Shown here: piece after piece, positions 59,734 through 64,000 of the stretch
Position numbering within the stretch: position 1 is the first letter of the stretch
How the letters are laid out: each line of letters begins with the position of its first letter
Source: Bacteroidia bacterium
Lineage (GTDB): Bacteria > Bacteroidota > Bacteroidia > Palsa-965
NCBI GenBank assembly: GCA_025454955.1
Contig: JALONL010000041.1
Coordinates: forward strand, 1 to 64,000
Direction: 5' to 3'
DNA: 64,000 nt
Notes under the pieces: model-generated
Seen by the model: only the letters and a program-made list of their open reading frames with translations
Told to the model about the DNA's origin: nothing
The model's database searches: none
Program-made: the position numbers and the translations under genes

Positions 59734-60224
59734 TGAAACTAAGCACCGCACGCCTGCAGTTTCGGGAACTTACCGAAGACGATGCGCCATTTATGCACCG
59801 GCTCATGAACAGTCCCGGATGGCTGCAGTTTATCGGCAACCGCAATATCGCCACACACGATGATGCGGCCGCATACCTGCGCACGGTGTATATACCACAT
59901 TATGCAAGACACGGTTTCGGATTTTACCTCGCAAGCAGCGTGGCTGATGATGAACCGCTGGGAATTTGCGGACTCATAAAACGCGAAGGGCTCGACCATG
60001 TGGACATTGGCTTTGCCTTTTTGCCCGAACACTGCGGCAAAGGCTACGCCACTGAAGGGGCTGCGGCAATAATGACTTTCGCCCGCAACCTTGGACTTTC
60101 CACACTTGTGGCCATTACCACACCCGATAATGCGGCTTCCATTGCCGTGCTGCAAAAAATCGGATTCACGCAACAAAAAACCATCGAACTGAACGGCGAA
60201 GTCCTATTGCTGCATACGCAGTAA
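59733..60224 (+). CDS. GNAT-family N-acetyltransferase (RimJ/RimL-like)
   Basis: This 163-aa acetyltransferase of the Acetyltransf_3 type has a TARLQFRELTEDDAPFMHRL N-terminus and a pyrophosphate loop CGKGYATEGAAAIM near residue 96-109. NAASIAVLQKIGF is the C-terminal motif. The substrate is unknown. It overlaps the thioesterase stop codon by one base, and is convergent with the acyltransferase, whose stop codon lies 2 bases away. Confidence 0.9.
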   Translation: MKLSTARLQFRELTEDDAPFMHRLMNSPGWLQFIGNRNIATHDDAAAYLRTVYIPHYARHGFGFYLASSVADDEPLGICGLIKREGLDHVDIGFAFLPEHCGKGYATEGAAAIMTFARNLGLSTLVAITTPDNAASIAVLQKIGFTQQKTIELNGEVLLLHTQ

Positions 60225-60226
60225 AC

Positions 60227-61273
60227 TCAGGCCACCTGCGAGGCGGTTTCCTTGCCGGCCGCAATGCCGGTATCGAGCTGCCGTGTTTTGTGTGTGCCCC
60301 GCCTGCCAATGCGCTGCGAGAGTGTAATAGCAGGTTTTTCTACCAGCATGTACATTATCCACGCACTCATTACACTGAACAAAAATCCGGCTGCAATAAC
60401 CAGAAAAGTTTGCAACGGTGTGGTGAAATGATGCGAAAGCAAATTGATGATGGCCGAGCCGGTGGCCGTGTGTATGAGGTAAAGCGAGTAGGAAATTTCG
60501 CCAAACCATTCGGTAATGCGTGTGCGCTGCTGACCAAAAAAATTGACCAGCATAATTGTACCCATTCCGATACATAAATCAATAAATCCCTGCCAGTAGA
60601 AAACCGAAAGTGCGCAGCATAACGTATAGGCAATGTATTCGTTACGGGTAATTTTTTTATGCTGAAAAATAATCCATGCAATTCCCAAACCAAAGTAAGG
60701 AGCCCAATGCAGAAACAACGATTTGGCGGGCGATAAAAACGGCAGCGCGGCAAGCAGCACAAAAAACAACGCACGGTATTTTATGCGCGGCTGCATAACC
60801 AATGGAAACAAAATAGCCAGCGCCAGATAATACTGTACTTCAATGGCCAGCGTCCAGAACACCGGATTGAGCCATTGCGGTTGTGAACTGAACGGAGCCA
60901 GCCAGAATGCGTTGGTGAAAATATTTTCGGTATTGGGTATAAGGTATGCAGGATTATTACTCTGCATGTAATTGCGAAACAGCAGATAGCAAACGGTTAC
61001 GCCCAAAGCTGCCCAAAACGGCAGTGCAATGCGTGTAAAGCGTTTGGCAAGGAAAACGGGGAGTTTACGGAAGCTGAAATCAGCACGCAGCAAAGCCAGC
61101 GGAATAACAATGCCCGAGAGGATGAAGAAGATTTGAACGCCTTTTTGGCCCCAGTGAAAGGAGTTGGCTACCGACTCGTGGGTGACGTACCCGGTGGTGG
61201 TACACACAAAATGATAAAGGCAAACAAAAACAGCCGCCAGCCCGCGCAGCGAGTCGATTCCAGGTATCCGCAC
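60227..61273 (-). CDS. Acyltransferase family 3 membrane protein (OafA/YrhL-like)
   Basis: This 348-aa inner-membrane protein has about 10 helices. It starts with the family signature IDSLRGLAAVFVCLYH containing Arg and His of the active site. Members O-acetylate or acylate surface glycans, lipid A sugars or small molecules. No glycan gene cluster is adjacent, so the acceptor is unknown. Confidence 0.9.
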   Translation of the reverse strand: MRIPGIDSLRGLAAVFVCLYHFVCTTTGYVTHESVANSFHWGQKGVQIFFILSGIVIPLALLRADFSFRKLPVFLAKRFTRIALPFWAALGVTVCYLLFRNYMQSNNPAYLIPNTENIFTNAFWLAPFSSQPQWLNPVFWTLAIEVQYYLALAILFPLVMQPRIKYRALFFVLLAALPFLSPAKSLFLHWAPYFGLGIAWIIFQHKKITRNEYIAYTLCCALSVFYWQGFIDLCIGMGTIMLVNFFGQQRTRITEWFGEISYSLYLIHTATGSAIINLLSHHFTTPLQTFLVIAAGFLFSVMSAWIMYMLVEKPAITLSQRIGRRGTHKTRQLDTGIAAGKETASQVA

Positions 61274-61408
61274 AAAATTTAACTTTTCCGGTTTGGGTGT
61301 TGTACGGAATGTTGGAATCAGGGTTTGGGTTTTCCGATGAAAAGTGATTATCGGTAATTGACAGGCAAATATTGGGCGATGAATAAATTGCCCTGCAAAA
61401 GCATGTAT

Positions 61409-62407
61409 TTACACCAGATTCAGAGAGGGTTCGCTATACCGCTCAGCCACCTCGTCAAAAATTTCCAGCAGCGGTTGTAAATCATCGGTAGTCACAAAAC
61501 GTGTTCTGAATTCCTTAAAGTTGGGAAGTCCCTTAAAGTAGTTGGCATAATGCCGGCGCATTTCCACAATGCCTAATTTTTCGCCTTTCCATTCTACCGA
61601 TTTAAGCAGGTGTGTGCGGCATACGTCGATGCGGTCGGTGAGGGTGGGGGCGGGGAGGTGTGTGCCGGTGGCGAAGTAGTGTTTTATTTCGTTGAAAATC
61701 CAGGGGTAGCCAATGGCGGCGCGGCCAATCATGATGCCATCAATGCCATAGCGGTTTTTGTAGTCGAGTGCTTTTTCGGGGCTGTCGATATCGCCGTTGC
61801 CGAAAATGGGGATGTGTATGCGCGGGTTGTGTTTTACTTCGGCAATGCGTTCCCAGTTGGCAAAGCCTTTGTACATCTGTGCGCGTGTGCGGCCGTGTAT
61901 GGTGAGGGCCTGTATGCCCACGTCCTGAAGGCGTTCGGCCACTTCCATTACGTTTATGCTTTGCTCGTCCCAGCCGAGGCGGGTTTTTACCGTAACGGGC
62001 AGCGAGGTCGATTTCACCACGGCTTTGGTAAGGCGCACCATGAGGTCGATGTCTTTGAGCACACCGGCACCCGCTCCTTTGCACACTACTTTTTTTACGG
62101 GGCAGCCGAAATTGATGTCCAGAAGATCGGGTTGGGTAGCATCCACAATTTTTGCGGCCAGCGCCATCGCTTCTTCGTCACCACCGAAAATCTGAATGCC
62201 CACCGGGCGCTCGTAGTCGAAAATATCGAGCTTTTTGCGGCTTTTGATGGCATCGCGGATGAGTCCTTCGGAGGAAATAAACTCGGTGTACATAAGGTCG
62301 GCACCGTTTTTCTTGCACACATAACGGAAGGGCGGATCGCTCACGTCTTCCATGGGAGCAAGTAAAAGCGGAAAATTACCGAGATCAACAGAACCGATGC
62401 GGGCCAC
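61409..62407 (-). CDS. dusB: tRNA-dihydrouridine synthase B-type
   Basis: This FMN enzyme reduces uridine in the D-loop of tRNAs. The 332-aa protein has the FMN-binding LLLAPMEDVSDPPFR, catalytic Cys in INFGCPVKKV, VKTRLGW, IHGRTRAQMY and GNGDIDSPEKA. Start GTG 62407 (ARIGSVDLGNFPLLLAP) matches the usual N-terminus. A GTG at 62437 would add 10 residues and overlap the divergent gene. A TAATTTTG box (62425-62432 on the minus strand) precedes it. Confidence 0.94.
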   Translation of the reverse strand: MARIGSVDLGNFPLLLAPMEDVSDPPFRYVCKKNGADLMYTEFISSEGLIRDAIKSRKKLDIFDYERPVGIQIFGGDEEAMALAAKIVDATQPDLLDINFGCPVKKVVCKGAGAGVLKDIDLMVRLTKAVVKSTSLPVTVKTRLGWDEQSINVMEVAERLQDVGIQALTIHGRTRAQMYKGFANWERIAEVKHNPRIHIPIFGNGDIDSPEKALDYKNRYGIDGIMIGRAAIGYPWIFNEIKHYFATGTHLPAPTLTDRIDVCRTHLLKSVEWKGEKLGIVEMRRHYANYFKGLPNFKEFRTRFVTTDDLQPLLEIFDEVAERYSEPSLNLV

Positions 62408-62409
62408 GA

Positions 62410-63324
62410 ATGCGTAGTTTTGTGCAAAATTACACAAACCACTTGGAACAGTTACCTAAAGGTCAGCCCGCTATTTCATTTTTCGGTCCCGGTTTCCGGG
62501 TCATGCTGCTTATTACGCTTTTTCTCAGTTGCGGAGGCATACAAACCTTGCTGGTACAAATTCCCGGTCTGGAGTTTATGAAAGGCATTGGCGACGACGT
62601 GAGTGTGAGCCAGATGCGTATTGCCAACGCCATAGGTTCCATACTGCTGTTTGCCGTGCCGGCGCTGGTTATTGCCAATGTGTTTCCGCCCAACCGCTTT
62701 TACTGGTTTGGCCTGCACCGCCGCACACCGGTGTGGTGGCTGTTGGCCGCCGGAGTGATAATGCTGGCCATGATTTTTGTGGCCAACCCCATTGCAAACT
62801 GGATGGGCAGCCTCATTAACGACCCTCAAATCATTGCCCAGGAACAGGTTTCGGCACAGTACAGCCGGCAAATACAACTCATGCCCGAGTGGAGCGATTA
62901 TTTTGCCTGCCTCATTCTGCTGGCCTTTTTGCCTGCGCTGGTGGAAGAACTGTTTTTCCGCGCCGCACTCCTTCAACTGCTTTCCGACTGGATCCGCAAC
63001 CGCCACATAGCCGTATGGCTTTCGGCAATGGTGTTTGCCTTGCTTCATGCCACAGCCGCAGGCTTGCCGGCCATTTTTCTTTGCGGGGTGGTGCTGGGGT
63101 ATTTGTTTTTATGGACAGGTGCCCTGCGGGTAAGCATTATCGGTCATTTTTTGTTTAACGCCTTCGAAGTAACCGATTCGTTCATCGGTCAGCATGACCC
63201 CAAATCGTGGTGGGCTTTATGGTCGCCCGGAACGGGTGTGTTAATTGCTGCAGTGCTTATAGTTATTGCGGGTTTGTATGTGCTTTACAAAAACACGCGC
63301 AATCATCCACATCAAATGCTTTAG
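62410..63324 (+). CDS. CPBP-family glutamic intramembrane protease
   Basis: This 304-aa polytopic protease of the CAAX/Abi family has about eight helices. The catalytic motif 1 is EELFFRAAL (EExxxR), motif 2 is FALLHATAAG, and motif 3 is GHFLFNAF. Members process prenylated or other membrane proteins; the substrate is unknown. ATG 62410 is the longest start, but a TAGTTTTG box at 62415-62422 lies inside it, so a later start such as TTG 62443 is possible. It is divergent from dusB. Confidence 0.9.
   Translation: MRSFVQNYTNHLEQLPKGQPAISFFGPGFRVMLLITLFLSCGGIQTLLVQIPGLEFMKGIGDDVSVSQMRIANAIGSILLFAVPALVIANVFPPNRFYWFGLHRRTPVWWLLAAGVIMLAMIFVANPIANWMGSLINDPQIIAQEQVSAQYSRQIQLMPEWSDYFACLILLAFLPALVEELFFRAALLQLLSDWIRNRHIAVWLSAMVFALLHATAAGLPAIFLCGVVLGYLFLWTGALRVSIIGHFLFNAFEVTDSFIGQHDPKSWWALWSPGTGVLIAAVLIVIAGLYVLYKNTRNHPHQML
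62415..62432. promoter_or_regulatory. Face-to-face -7 boxes between dusB and the CPBP gene
   Basis: TAGTTTTG (plus strand, 62415-62422) and TAATTTTG (minus strand, 62425-62432) form a near-palindrome, TG apart. They would fire toward each other through the same 18 bp. Confidence 0.45.
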
Positions 63325-63699
63325 ATCGGAATGAAATACCGACGAAGTATTAATTTTTAAGGTTACAATTCGTTTATTTTGTTCGGCAAGGATGGTTTGA
63401 AAGTGTTATTATTATATTGATTTTTAGAGTTTTATTCTGTTAGTTTATTACTCTTGTGTTAGGGTTTGTTTAATTAAAAATAGGGTAAGTGTGCGGATGA
63501 TGTGACCATATACGTAACTTTGGCCGGTGAAAATGCGTTTAGGCGCGTTTCATTTAACTTCAAAACAGACCCTGCAACTCCGTCATCCGTTTAGCGGAAA
63601 GCACTATTAAGTATCAGCAACACAACAACCCGCCCGGCAGGAAAACTCTTGTTTTCTGTTCGGGAAAATTTTGCCGGTTATCGGCGCAACACAAAGCAA
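63325..63699. other. AT-rich gap and long leader upstream of the last gene
   Basis: A TAACTTTG box at 63515-63522 predicts a start near 63529 and an untranslated leader of about 170 nt. Within it CAGGAAAAC/GTTTTCTG (about 63640-63660) can form a hairpin. Nothing else was recognised. Confidence 0.4.
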
Positions 63700-64000
63700 A
63701 TGAAAAATAAATTTACCCTGAAAAATCCGGTCTTTTGGAGAACGGCAGCACTTGCGGCTGTGAGTATTCTTCTCCCCGGTATGTTAAGTGCCCAGCTTAC
63801 CGGCACCAAAAACATTCCCGGCGACTATGCCACACTTGAGGCGGCCATTATCGATCTTAACACCCAGGGCGTAGGCGCAGGCGGTGTAACACTGAATGTG
63901 TTGCCCGGTAACCTTCAAACCGCACCAGTGGGTGGTTATCAGATTACCGCCAGCGGTTCGCTCGCCGATCCGATTGTGATTCAGGGAAACAGTAACCAGG
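63700..64000 (+). CDS. Large exported surface protein, 5' part only (cut by window end)
   Basis: The first 100 residues are visible: a charged signal peptide with a long hydrophobic core ending SAQ (near residue 35), then TGTKNIPGDYATLEAAIIDL and QGVGAGGVTLNVLPG. This opening is typical of very large Bacteroidota beta-helix or adhesin proteins that end in a T9SS sorting domain. The rest lies outside the window, so length and domains are unknown. Confidence 0.7.
   Translation, partial: MKNKFTLKNPVFWRTAALAAVSILLPGMLSAQLTGTKNIPGDYATLEAAIIDLNTQGVGAGGVTLNVLPGNLQTAPVGGYQITASGSLADPIVIQGNSNQ

Overview
The window looks like a chromosomal segment of a member of the Bacteroidota. The evidence is TonB-dependent receptors with a CarboxypepD_reg-like N-terminal domain, a type IX secretion C-terminal sorting domain, PD40 and two-component-propeller proteins, a Bacteroidota-style tRNA-guanine transglycosylase without zinc cysteines, and many promoter-like TAnnTTTG elements upstream of genes. 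Base composition is near 50 percent GC, with a few AT-richer islands. I cannot place it below phylum.

Layout. 1-2024: tyrosine recombinase, then a 205-bp tandem repeat. 2025-9807: alaS, an ECF41-type sigma factor with its AhpD-like target gene, a HxlR regulator divergent from an NADP oxidoreductase, a lipoprotein and an M23 peptidase. 9810-15245: merR, a gene-free stretch with a truncated MITE and two tandem copies of a candidate small RNA, then a TonB receptor, a LOG-family gene, acylphosphatase and an AT-rich hypothetical gene. 15303-20603: tRNA-Leu(UAG) followed by repeated copies of its own 3' end, small secreted proteins, a REP-like array, a methyltransferase, a hydrolase and a complete MITE. 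20807-23332: a class III polyhydroxyalkanoate synthase pair (phaE-phaC). 23698-26839: a coupled run of a REP-associated transposase (RAYT), a polytopic membrane protein and a DUF1697 gene, next to a long polypyrimidine tract. 26840-37432: envelope genes (a PorE-like protein, M16 protease, MtgA transglycosylase), a histidine kinase and small membrane proteins. 37505-50766: purL, a lipoprotein, a TonB receptor with two YfiR-family genes, convergent with a propeller-SpoIIE protein and response regulator, then accA and ispE. 51001-64000: LptF/G permease, tgt, tyrS, a T9SS cargo protein, assorted enzymes, dusB, a CPBP protease and the start of a large surface protein cut by the window edge.

Most core genes are housekeeping. 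The unusual content lies between genes: (i) two homologous, independently promoted and terminated small RNAs with compensatory changes; (ii) a tRNA whose 3' end is repeated downstream with a terminator in each repeat, like the E. coli tyrT/rtT arrangement; (iii) three kinds of short palindromic elements (an IS5-like MITE, a TA-flanked foldback element, and GTAG-headed REPs) whose ends are flush with stop codons of neighbouring genes; (iv) a RAYT transposase that could mobilise the REPs. Among proteins, the class III PHA synthase with a W/M/N-rich PhaE and the PorE-like protein carrying three SPOR-like repeats in place of OmpA stand out.
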